Notes under the pieces: generated by a model
The model's input: the letters and a program-made list of their open reading frames with translations, nothing else
The model's database searches: none
Told to the model about the DNA's origin: nothing
DNA from: [Mycobacterium] nativiensis
Lineage (GTDB): Bacteria > Actinomycetota > Actinomycetes > Mycobacteriales > Mycobacteriaceae
Reading direction: 5' to 3'
Assembly (NCBI RefSeq): GCF_020172685.1
Contig: NZ_CP083986.1
Span: 3,380,693 to 3,443,799, forward strand
DNA: 63,107 bases
Translations under genes and position numbers: made by a program
Part shown: piece after piece, positions 37,254-44,795 of the stretch
Layout: each line of letters opens with the position of its first letter
Numbering within the stretch: position 1 is the first letter of the stretch

Positions 37254-38163
37254 CCCGTTGGGACACATCGGCATCGGGCGCCAGCAGGTCGAAGGCATGC
37301 GGGCAGCCGGGATACACGTGCAGCTCGACGGGAACTCCCGCGGCTATCAGCCGCTGGGCGTAGGCGACGTCCTCGTCGGCGAAGATGTCCAATCCGCCGA
37401 CGTCGAGATATGTCGGCGGTGAACCGGCCAGCTCGGCGACCCGGGCCGGTACCGCGTAGCCGGTTGCGGGAGCCCCGTCCAGCAGCGCCGCCCATCCGGT
37501 GGCGTTGTCCTCGTAGGTCCAGGTGAGCAGCGCCGCCGAACCGGTGCTGGGATCGCACGTCTGGTCATCGAGCATCGGGTAGATCAGCAGCTGCGCGGCG
37601 ATCGCCGGGCCACCGCGGTCCCGAGCCAGCAGGCCCACCCCGGCGGCCAGTCCCCCGCCGGCGCTGTCGCCCATCACCGCGACCCGCGACGGGTCGACGC
37701 CGAGCTCCGCGGCATGGTCGACCAGCCAGCGCAGCGCCGCGTAGCAGTCCTCCAGCGGACTCGGATGCGGGAATTCCGGTGCGACACGGTAATCGACGGC
37801 CAGCATGGGCACCCCGCAGGCGGCGACGTAGCCGCGCACCGCCTCGTCGTAGAGCCCGCCGACACGCTCCCAGTCCAGGATCATGCCGCCGCCGTGCAGG
37901 TAGAGCACCGCGCTGCCGGGCTGATCGGCGCCGGCCCGCCGGTACCAGCGCAGCGTGATGGTGCTGCCGCCGTCGACGGTCAGCGAGAACTCCTGTGCCT
38001 GCACACCGGTGACCGGTGGTCGCGCCGCCAACACCTGGTTGAACACGCGTCCCGCGCTGCGGCGGCGGGTTGCGACATCACCGACCGGCGGCGGAGCGTC
38101 ATCGGCGCCGTCGCGCATCGCCAGCAGCGCCGCGAGCACCTGGGGATCGGGTGAACCCACCAT
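37216..38163 (-). CDS. Hormone-sensitive-lipase-type alpha/beta hydrolase (esterase)
   Basis: A 315-residue family IV esterase. HGGGMILD (90-97) gives the oxyanion hole, the nucleophile is Ser167 in VAVMGDSAGGGLAAG, and the acid and His are in the C-terminal DVGGLDIFADEDVAYAQRL and YPGCPHAFDLLAPDA. It probably hydrolyses short-chain esters, such as those a Baeyer-Villiger monooxygenase would produce. Its ATG shares one base with the stop codon of the aldehyde dehydrogenase gene (TGATG), so the two are co-translated. Its 3' end overlaps that of the HxlR gene by 38 bases on the other strand. Confidence 0.9.
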   Translation of the reverse strand: MVGSPDPQVLAALLAMRDGADDAPPPVGDVATRRRSAGRVFNQVLAARPPVTGVQAQEFSLTVDGGSTITLRWYRRAGADQPGSAVLYLHGGGMILDWERVGGLYDEAVRGYVAACGVPMLAVDYRVAPEFPHPSPLEDCYAALRWLVDHAAELGVDPSRVAVMGDSAGGGLAAGVGLLARDRGGPAIAAQLLIYPMLDDQTCDPSTGSAALLTWTYEDNATGWAALLDGAPATGYAVPARVAELAGSPPTYLDVGGLDIFADEDVAYAQRLIAAGVPVELHVYPGCPHAFDLLAPDADVSQRVIGHRLRYLQSL

Positions 38164-39638
38164 CAACGCTGCCTTCCGGTTCCGACCGCGGTCGCCACCA
38201 CCTTGGTCTCCAGATATTCCTCGAATCCGGCCAGCCCCATCTCGCGGCCGATCCCGGACTGCTTGTAGCCGCCGAACGGCACATCGGCGGAGTACCACAT
38301 GCCGCCGTTGACGTTGATCGTCCCGGCCCGCAGCCGCGCGGCGACCCGGGTGGCGCGCTGCTCGTCGGCACCGAACACCGTGCCGGACAGGCCATACGGC
38401 GAATCGTTGGCGATCCGCACGGCATCAGAGTCGCCGTCGTGGGCCAGCACCACCAGCACCGGGCCGAAGATCTCTTCGCGAGCGGCCCGGGCGTCGTTGG
38501 TCAGTCCGGCGATCACGGTCGGCTCGATGTAGAAACCGCGGTCCGCCCAGCCCGGCCGACCGCCGCCGCAACCGAATGCGCCGCCTTCGGTGATCGCCAG
38601 GTCCAGGTAGTACTGCACCCGGTCGCGCTGCCGCGCCGAGATCAGCGGCCCGCACAGGGTTTTCGGGTCGCTGGGGTCCCCGAACGGAATCGCCGACATG
38701 GCGGCCACCACCGCATCGACAGCGTCGCCGTAGCGCTCGCGGGGCACCACCAGCCGGGTGGTCAGCGCACAGCCCTGCCCGGCATGCGTCGTCACGGTGC
38801 GGGCGGCCGCGGTGCACGCGGCCCCCAGGTCGGCGTCGTCGAGGACCACGAACGCCGACTTGCCGCCGAGCTCGAGGAAGACCTTCTTGATGGTCGCCGC
38901 GGCGGCGGTCATCACCGAGCGGCCGGTCGCGGTCGAACCGGTGAAGGAGACCGCGTCCACCCGGGCATCCTCGGCCAGGCGTGCGCCGATGCGGTGGTCG
39001 GCTGCGGTGACGATGTTGATCACGCCCGGCGGAAAGTCCGTCTTCTCGGCGATGATGCGGCCGACTTCGGCTGCACACCAAGGGGTGTCGGGCGCCGGTT
39101 TGAGTACCACGGTGTTGCCGGCCGCCAGAGCCGGCCCGATCTTGGCCAGGCTCACCTGATGCGGGAAGTTCCACGGTGTGATCGCCCCGACCACCCCGAA
39201 CGGTTCCCGCACGATGGTCCGCCGGGTGGTGATGCCCAGCGGGGCCGCCACACCCAGATCGACTGCCCACGAATAGCGCTCGGCGGTGTCGGCGGGGAAT
39301 GCCAAGTCGTCCACCGGCGTCTGCAACTGCCCGCCGTAAGTCAGCATCCGCGGCGCACCGGCCTCGGCGATGGTGATCTCGCGCAGTGCCTCGATCTCGT
39401 CGCCCAGGGCGTCGCGCAGTTGACGCAGGCAGTGCACTCGCAGTGCGGTGTCGCGGCACCAGTCCGTGGAGTCGAACGCGTTGCGGGCGGCGGCGACGGC
39501 CCGGTCGAGGTCGGCGCCGTCGGCGTCCGCGGCCTGTCCCAGGGTTTCCTCGGTGGCCGGGTTGACGGTCGCAAACGTCCCGCGCCCACCGGGTACCAGC
39601 GCGCCGTCGATCAGCAACTGGGTCGACGGGCCGGTCAC
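38163..39638 (-). CDS. Aldehyde dehydrogenase
   Basis: A 491-residue NAD(P)-dependent aldehyde dehydrogenase. The catalytic residues are Asn157 (ITPWNFPH), Glu256 (VFLELGGKSA) and Cys290 (HAGQGCALTT), with the cofactor Lys180 (VVLKPAPDTP) and FTGSTATGR. The C-terminal VPFGGYKQSGIGREMGLAGFEEYLETK is typical. Start GTG at 39638 (VTGPSTQLLIDG). It is first in a two-gene operon with the esterase and divergent from the LLM oxidoreductase, 92 bases apart. It may oxidise an aldehyde made from the alcohol product of ester hydrolysis. Confidence 0.93.
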   Translation of the reverse strand: MTGPSTQLLIDGALVPGGRGTFATVNPATEETLGQAADADGADLDRAVAAARNAFDSTDWCRDTALRVHCLRQLRDALGDEIEALREITIAEAGAPRMLTYGGQLQTPVDDLAFPADTAERYSWAVDLGVAAPLGITTRRTIVREPFGVVGAITPWNFPHQVSLAKIGPALAAGNTVVLKPAPDTPWCAAEVGRIIAEKTDFPPGVINIVTAADHRIGARLAEDARVDAVSFTGSTATGRSVMTAAAATIKKVFLELGGKSAFVVLDDADLGAACTAAARTVTTHAGQGCALTTRLVVPRERYGDAVDAVVAAMSAIPFGDPSDPKTLCGPLISARQRDRVQYYLDLAITEGGAFGCGGGRPGWADRGFYIEPTVIAGLTNDARAAREEIFGPVLVVLAHDGDSDAVRIANDSPYGLSGTVFGADEQRATRVAARLRAGTINVNGGMWYSADVPFGGYKQSGIGREMGLAGFEEYLETKVVATAVGTGRQR

Positions 39639-39670
39639 GGACCCCAGGCTAACGGCACGGCCCCGGCGTG

Positions 39671-39688
39671 ATCGATCGATTGATCGAT
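39671..39688. promoter_or_regulatory. ATCGAT-N6-ATCGAT repeat in the ALDH/LLM divergent promoter
   Basis: Two ATCGAT hexamers, 6 bases apart, within ATCGATCGATTGATCGAT, between the divergent start codons at 39638 and 39731. Because ATCGAT is itself palindromic, it reads as both direct and inverted repeat. It could be an operator; no adjacent regulator gene is assigned. Confidence 0.35.
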
Positions 39689-39730
39689 TCGTGCGCTACG
39701 GTGACGCCCAGGAGGTGACCGGCCGATCTC

Positions 39731-40717
39731 ATGCCACTACTGAGCGCCCTGCGCCTGAACATGACAGGAGTCCCCGGCGCCACCGCCGGCAGTGCCGAGC
39801 GGTACCGGGCGGCGCTGGAGATGGCGTCCTACGCCGACGCGCACGGAATCACCGCAATCGGTTGCGAGGAGCATCATCTCGCCGCCACCGGCTGGCTGCC
39901 CGCCCCGTTGTTGATGGCGGCGGCCGTCGCGGGCGCCACCCAGAACATCCGCATCAGTATCAATGCGCTGCTGGTGCCGCTCTACGACCCGGTGCGCCTC
40001 GCCGAGGACATCGCCGTCCTGGATCAGCTCTCGGCCGGGCGGGTCAGCTTCGTCGCCGGGATCGGCTACCGCCCGCAGGAATACCACGCTGCCGGCAAGG
40101 ATTTCCGGCGGCGGGGCAGGCTGATGGACGAATCGCTGACCGTGTTGCTGAAGGCCTGGGGCGACGAGCCGTTCGAGTACCACGGCCGGCGTATCGATGT
40201 GACGCCCAAACCACACACCAAGCCGCATCCGGTGTTCTTCATCGGCGGCATGAGCGCCGCGGCGGCCCGCCGTGCGGCCCGATTCGGGCTGCCGTTCTCC
40301 CCGCCGATGCCGATGCCCGAGATCGAGGCGGTGTATCGGGCCGAACTGGACCGGCACGGCAAGCAGGGTCTCGTGTTCTGCCCCGAAAACGGCAACACCG
40401 TCACCCATCTGACCACCGACCCGGAGGCGGCCTGGTCCCGGTGCGGCCAATACTTTCTCAACGAGGCGGCCGAATACAGCGCGTGGGCGGTGCCGGATGT
40501 GCCTCGTCCCAACGAAAGTCCGGTCGACACCGTCGCGGAGCTGCGCCGCACCGACAAGGTGGAGGTGCTCACTCCCGACGAGCTGATCGCGCAGTGCCGG
40601 GCGGGGCGGACCGGGGTGACCGTTCATCCGTTGATGGGCGGTCTGCCGCTCGACGCGGGCTGGGAAAGCCTGCGGCTGCTGGGCGAAAAGGTGCTGCCCG
40701 CGCTGCAGCGGCCCTAG
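39731..40717 (+). CDS. LLM class flavin-dependent oxidoreductase
   Basis: A 328-residue luciferase-like monooxygenase-fold protein (FMN or F420 dependent). RYRAALEMASYADAHGITAIGCEEHHLAATGWLPAPLLMAAAVAGAT shows the EEHH/Gly pattern at residues ~24-70, with IRISINALLVPLYDPVRLAEDIAVLDQLSAGR and GIGYRPQEYHAAGKDF behind. Substrate is unknown. Its place next to a BVMO, esterases and ALDH suggests another oxidative step. It begins at ATG 39731, with AGGAGGTG about 14 bases upstream. Its 3' end overlaps the convergent acyltransferase gene by 4 bases. Confidence 0.92.
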   Translation: MPLLSALRLNMTGVPGATAGSAERYRAALEMASYADAHGITAIGCEEHHLAATGWLPAPLLMAAAVAGATQNIRISINALLVPLYDPVRLAEDIAVLDQLSAGRVSFVAGIGYRPQEYHAAGKDFRRRGRLMDESLTVLLKAWGDEPFEYHGRRIDVTPKPHTKPHPVFFIGGMSAAAARRAARFGLPFSPPMPMPEIEAVYRAELDRHGKQGLVFCPENGNTVTHLTTDPEAAWSRCGQYFLNEAAEYSAWAVPDVPRPNESPVDTVAELRRTDKVEVLTPDELIAQCRAGRTGVTVHPLMGGLPLDAGWESLRLLGEKVLPALQRP

Positions 40718-41454
40718 TTCTGCGAGGCCTTCTTGCGTTCGATGTCGGCGAGGGCGGCGGCCAACTCGGCGCGCTCGGCCGCCGTGGTCTCCCAGGCCAG
40801 CTTGCGGTTCTTGACCACCTTGGCTGGTGCTCCCACCGCGATCGAGTAGTCCGGGATGACGCCCTTGACCACCGCGTGGGCGCCCAGCACACAGCCGCGG
40901 CCGACGCTGGTGTCACGCAGGATGGTGACCTTCGCCGCGATCCAGGTGTCCGGCCCGATCCGCACCGGGCTCTTGATGATGCCCTGGTCCTTGATCGGCA
41001 TGTCGATGTTGTCCATCTTGTGGTCGAAGTCGCAGACGTAGCACCAGTCGGCCATCAGCACCGAATCCCCCAGCTCGATGTCGAGGTAGGTGTTGATGAC
41101 GTTGTCGCGGCCCAGCACCACTTTGTCGCCGAAGCGCAGCGATCCCTCATGCGCCCGGATGGTGTTTTTGTCGCCGATGTGCACCCAGCGGCCGATCTCC
41201 ATCTGGGACAGCTCCGGGGTGGCCTGGATCTCCACCCCTTTGCCCAGAAAGACCATGCCGCGGGTGATGATGTGCGGGTTGGCCAGCTTGAACTTCAGCA
41301 GCCGCCAGTACCGCACCAGGTACCACGGGGTGTAGGCCCGATTTGCCAGCACCCAGCGCAGCGACGCCACCGTGAGGAACTTGGCCTGGCGCGGATCCCG
41401 CAGCCGCGAACCCCGCCAGCGTTTGTGGATCGGCGCACCCCACATGGTCGTCAT
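40714..41454 (-). CDS. Left-handed beta-helix acyltransferase (Rv3034c-like, MGLP cluster)
   Basis: A 246-residue hexapeptide-repeat acyltransferase. A helical N-terminus (residues 1-65) is followed by LbH coils (GKGVEIQATPELSQMEIGRWVHIGDKNTIRAHEGSLRFGDKVVLGRDNVIN and later VRIGPDTWIAAKVTILRDTSVGRGCVLGAHAVV) with the catalytic His in FDHKMDN or GAHAVV. It resembles Rv3034c, proposed as acetyl- or acyltransferase for methylglucose lipopolysaccharide. It is divergent from the Rv3035-like gene (90 bases). Confidence 0.9.
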   Translation of the reverse strand: MTTMWGAPIHKRWRGSRLRDPRQAKFLTVASLRWVLANRAYTPWYLVRYWRLLKFKLANPHIITRGMVFLGKGVEIQATPELSQMEIGRWVHIGDKNTIRAHEGSLRFGDKVVLGRDNVINTYLDIELGDSVLMADWCYVCDFDHKMDNIDMPIKDQGIIKSPVRIGPDTWIAAKVTILRDTSVGRGCVLGAHAVVKGVIPDYSIAVGAPAKVVKNRKLAWETTAAERAELAAALADIERKKASQN

Positions 41455-41544
41455 GGCCGGAAAGCCTACGCGAGCGGCTTCGAGCCACGCGCTACCCTCA
41501 CCTGGACTCGTTCACTGCCCGGCGAAGGATTGGGGATTGCCACT

Positions 41545-42843
41545 GTGTTGCGGCGACGTGGTGTCCTGGCCGGAATCGCCGTGGCGGCGGTGGCAGGACT
41601 GCTGGGTGGCTGTTCCAACACCGATTCGTGGGTGGATGCCGCCCCCGCACCGGGCTGGCCCGCCCAGTACGCCGACGCCGCCAACAGCAGCCACACCGAC
41701 ACCGCCGGGGCCTCCGACCTGCAACTGGACTGGACCCGTTCGGTCAAGGGCGAGCTGGGCGCCGGCCCCGCCCTGGGCATTCACGGCTGGATGATGCTCA
41801 ACGCCCAGACCGAGACCGGCTGCTCGCTGATGCAGTGGGAGAACGCCGACCGCGGCCGCCAGCGCTGGTGCACCCGGCTGCATCAGGGCGGTGGGTTCTT
41901 CGGCGCGCTGATCGACGGCTTCGACAATGTCTACGTCGGCCAGCCCGGCGCCATGCTGTCGTTTCCGCCCACCCAGTGGATTCGCTGGCGCGCTCCGGTG
42001 ATCGGCATGCCCTCGACACCGCGGATCCTTGGCGACGGCCTGCTGCTGGTGGTGACGCACCTGGGTCAGGTGCTGGTGTTCGACACCCACCAGGGCACCG
42101 TGGCGGGCACCCCGCTGGATCTGGTGGACGGCGTCGACCCGACCGACTTCCGGCGGGGATTGGCCGACTGCGCCGGCGCCCACTCGGACTGTCCGGTCGC
42201 CGCCGCGCCCGCCTTCTCACCGGCGAGCAACACCGTGGTGGTCAGCCTGTGGCAGCCGGGCGCCAAGGAACCCGGACTGGTCGGACTCAAGTACCACCCG
42301 GGCGGTACCCCGCTGCTGAGCCAGGAATGGACCAGCGACGCCGTCGACGCCGGGGTGCTGGCCAGCCCGGTGCTGTCCGCCGACGGCTCCACCGTCTACG
42401 TCAACGGGCGCGACCAGCGGTTGTGGGCGATCAACGCCGCCGACGGCAAGGCGAAATGGTCGGTGCCGCTGAAGTTCCTGGCGCAGACGCCGCCGGCGGT
42501 GACACCGGACGGGCTGATCGTCTCCGGCGGCGGCCCGGACACCGACCTGGTCGCCTTCGCCGACCGCGGTGAGCACGCCGAGCAGGTGTGGCGCCGTGAT
42601 GACGTCGCTCCGCTGTCCTCATCAAGCCTGGCCGGAAAGGTCGGCTACACCGTTGTCGCCGGCACCAGTCTCGGGCCGGCCGGCTTGTCGCTGTTGGTGT
42701 TCGACCCGGCCGACGGGCACACCGTCAACAGCTATCCGCTGCCCGAAGCGCGCGGTTTCCCGCTCGGGGTGGCGGTCGGCCACGACCAGCGGGTGGTGGC
42801 CACCACCAGCGCCGGCCAGGTCTTCAGCTTCGCCCCCGCCTAG
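41545..42843 (+). CDS. PQQ-like beta-propeller lipoprotein (Rv3035-like)
   Basis: A 432-residue exported lipoprotein. VLRRRGVLAGIAVAAVAGLLGGC is a signal with a lipobox (LLGGC, Cys23), preceded by a twin-arginine-like RRR. The mature part contains beta-propeller blades with alternating WxxxxxG repeats, e.g. LVFDTHQGTVAG, VYVNGRDQRLWAINAADGKAKWSVPL and QVFSFAPA at the end, as in PQQ-type/BamB-like proteins. Start GTG at 41545 is the first in-frame start before the signal. It lies in the MGLP neighbourhood, but its role there is not known. It is convergent with the TB22.2-like gene (5-base gap). Confidence 0.88.
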   Translation: MLRRRGVLAGIAVAAVAGLLGGCSNTDSWVDAAPAPGWPAQYADAANSSHTDTAGASDLQLDWTRSVKGELGAGPALGIHGWMMLNAQTETGCSLMQWENADRGRQRWCTRLHQGGGFFGALIDGFDNVYVGQPGAMLSFPPTQWIRWRAPVIGMPSTPRILGDGLLLVVTHLGQVLVFDTHQGTVAGTPLDLVDGVDPTDFRRGLADCAGAHSDCPVAAAPAFSPASNTVVVSLWQPGAKEPGLVGLKYHPGGTPLLSQEWTSDAVDAGVLASPVLSADGSTVYVNGRDQRLWAINAADGKAKWSVPLKFLAQTPPAVTPDGLIVSGGGPDTDLVAFADRGEHAEQVWRRDDVAPLSSSSLAGKVGYTVVAGTSLGPAGLSLLVFDPADGHTVNSYPLPEARGFPLGVAVGHDQRVVATTSAGQVFSFAPA

Positions 42844-42848
42844 CGGGC

Positions 42849-43547
42849 TTAAACGGCCAACGGCGGCATCGCCGTGCGCGGCACCTTCACCGTGGTGGGA
42901 CCGGAGCTCAACGGCAGCAGCTCACCGGGCGCGAAGTAGAAGATCACTTCCTCGTTGGTGATGGCGAAATTCTGGTAGTGCGACGAGTCCATCCCCGAAC
43001 CCGACGAAATCAGGATCGCCGGCACGCCGGTCTGGCGCTCGAGGTCGCGCTGCACGACCGGGAAGATCGCCTCCAGCGGCTTGCTGCCCTGCGCGAACAG
43101 CGTCTCGAACGTGATCGGCTTGCGGTTCGCCAGGTCGTAGTTGAAAGCCTGGAACCAGGTGGACGGCTGCGGGCCGCCGAGGTCCTGGAAGATCTTGAGC
43201 ACGACGCTCTGGGTGCCCTTGGGCGCCTGACCGGAACGGTGCTGCTCGGAGGTCGCGTCCATCTCGTAGGGCATGTCACGCGAGCCGGGCGACTTGGCCA
43301 CGGTCAGGAACCCGTCGCGGTTCTGAACCAGGTAGTCGGTGAGCGTCTGCTGGTCGGGGTAGTCGACCGGGAACTTCATGTCCAGGGTGTAGCTGGCCGT
43401 CGAGGAGTGCACGTGGCACAGCCCGGACTCCAGCGACCCGCCCAGTTCTGCGCAGGGCGAGGCCGCCTGCGCCGTGGGAAGGCCCGCCATGCCCAGCCAG
43501 CCGCCCACTGCCCCGCCCGCCATCAGGGCGGCCACCAGAATGCGCAT
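42849..43547 (-). CDS. Secreted esterase-like protein TB22.2 homologue (RsiV/DUF3298-type)
   Basis: A 232-residue exported protein. It has a signal peptide (MRILVAALMAGGAVGGWLGMAGLPTAQA) and a mature domain with two N-terminal cysteines (ASPCAELGGSLESGLC) and a DUF3298/RsiV-like fold (TWFQAFNYDLANRKPITFETLFAQGSKPLEAIFPVV, EEVIFYFAPGELLPLSSG). It resembles Rv3036c (TB22.2), a secreted esterase antigen. The ATG at 43547 is chosen at the signal peptide; the frame upstream to 43586 is unrelated. Confidence 0.88.
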   Translation of the reverse strand: MRILVAALMAGGAVGGWLGMAGLPTAQAASPCAELGGSLESGLCHVHSSTASYTLDMKFPVDYPDQQTLTDYLVQNRDGFLTVAKSPGSRDMPYEMDATSEQHRSGQAPKGTQSVVLKIFQDLGGPQPSTWFQAFNYDLANRKPITFETLFAQGSKPLEAIFPVVQRDLERQTGVPAILISSGSGMDSSHYQNFAITNEEVIFYFAPGELLPLSSGPTTVKVPRTAMPPLAV

Positions 43548-43694
43548 CGTCGGTTTGTCTCGCTTTGTCTCACCCTGCCCCAGCAAGCAGGAAATGGCCC
43601 GAAGCCGCCAGCCTACCGGGCCGCTCAGCGTGATGGACCGCAGACGAAAGCAAAGGGCCGATGACGACGGACGTCGGTGTCCGGGCGGGTCCAG

Positions 43695-44588
43695 CTACGA
43701 ACTGAGCTGCGCTGCCGTCGCTCGGATCTCCCGGATATAGCGGTCACGCTCCGGTGCGCTCACCTGATTTTGCAGCGGCCCCAACTGCAGCTCGTAAACC
43801 GCTTCGCCCTTGTCCAACACCGGCGCGGCCAGGTAACTCACCGACAAGGGGTCCGAAGTGCCGAGTTCTTCTGCGGTATAAGGGTTTCCGCCCACCCCAG
43901 TCAACATCTGTAAGACCCGCTGCCGAAGCGCGGCCCGCCGGGGGTGTTCGGCGAGCATCCCGGCAACCTCGGCCAGTACATCAAGTGCCGCCGGGTCGGC
44001 CTGCCCCATGCCGAATACCACGACGCCACCGTTCTTCGCCTGGTCGAGCAGCTCACCCAAGAACTGCCGCTCGGGTACTGGCGCGGTGCCCAACCACCTC
44101 CGCCGGGCATGCGCATCGCGGTGCGCGATCACGGCGGCGCCGGCGGGTGCGACAAGCGGCAGGCGGACCCCGACGCCGACAGCGGCCGGTATCTGGCCCT
44201 GCCCTCCGACCACGGTCAAAAAACTTATCTCGGTGGCGCCCACGAGGGCGAGAGCCACTCCACAATCCACCCGCTCCGACAGCTGTTCAATGAGGTGGGT
44301 GCGCTCCGGGGACACCGGCCACAGTGCGCGAACCGCGTGTGCGACGCCCATCAGCCCTGGCCCCAGCAGGTACCGCCGATCGGGCTGACGAACAACCCAT
44401 CCCGCCCGCTCCAGGGTCAGCAGGATCGACGTCACCGTCGCACGGTTTAGTTCCAACCGCGACGCGATCGATGCGACCGAACTCGGTTGCTGCTGGTCGG
44501 CAAGCAATCCCACGATGGCGACGACTCGATCGGTCGGTGGCGAACTCACTCGCTCGACGTCGTCGGGCCCCTCATCGGGCTGGGTCAT
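43695..44588 (-). CDS. IclR family transcriptional regulator
   Basis: A 297-residue IclR protein. The N-terminal HTH is RVVAIVGLLADQQQPSSVASIASRLELNRATVTSILLTLERAGWVVRQPDRRYLLGPGL (residues ~21-80), and the C-terminal effector domain includes VALALVGATEISFLTVVG and VRLPLVAPAGAAVIAH. Effectors of IclR proteins are usually small organic acids or aromatics. The ATG at 44588 has AAGGAG upstream. It is divergent from the secreted-protein/P450/ferredoxin genes, with a perfect dyad at 44756-44773, the likely operator. The unit is absent from the corresponding M. tuberculosis region. Confidence 0.92.
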   Translation of the reverse strand: MTQPDEGPDDVERVSSPPTDRVVAIVGLLADQQQPSSVASIASRLELNRATVTSILLTLERAGWVVRQPDRRYLLGPGLMGVAHAVRALWPVSPERTHLIEQLSERVDCGVALALVGATEISFLTVVGGQGQIPAAVGVGVRLPLVAPAGAAVIAHRDAHARRRWLGTAPVPERQFLGELLDQAKNGGVVVFGMGQADPAALDVLAEVAGMLAEHPRRAALRQRVLQMLTGVGGNPYTAEELGTSDPLSVSYLAAPVLDKGEAVYELQLGPLQNQVSAPERDRYIREIRATAAQLSS

Positions 44589-44701
44589 CGCACTCCTTAT
44601 GCCGAGAACACCGGACCGAATCCTACGAGGCCAGGCCGCCCGACGTGACCGGCACACGGCGAACCGCAGCTCCGTTTCTGAGATTCAGCCCAACCAAATG
44701 C

Positions 44702-44730
44702 TTGCCTGGGCGATCACTCCAGCGTACAGT
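44702..44730 (+). promoter_or_regulatory. Candidate sigma-70-type promoter of the secreted protein-P450-ferredoxin operon
   Basis: TTGCCT (44702-44707) and TACAGT (44725-44730) are separated by exactly 17 bases, close to the mycobacterial SigA pattern, placing the transcription start near 44737. The IclR-type dyad lies just downstream. Confidence 0.45.
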
Positions 44731-44755
44731 CCCGAATCAATTATTCATCATCTGT

Positions 44756-44773
44756 ATGACAAATAGTTGTCAT
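44756..44773. promoter_or_regulatory. ATGACAA-N4-TTGTCAT operator
   Basis: Perfect 7-bp inverted repeat with spacer ATAG, in the intergenic region next to the IclR gene and 22 bases before the start of the large secreted protein. The length and symmetry fit an IclR dimer site. If the promoter at 44702-44730 is correct, binding here would block transcript elongation. Confidence 0.65.
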
Positions 44774-44795
44774 TATGGTTCGGGAGAGGAGCCCC

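Noticed and set aside
39448..42843. A 1131-residue protein ending in the Rv3035-like sequence
   Set aside because: The upstream 700 residues are read out of frame through ALDH, LLM and acyltransferase genes; the lipoprotein signal with GTG 41545 is the true start.
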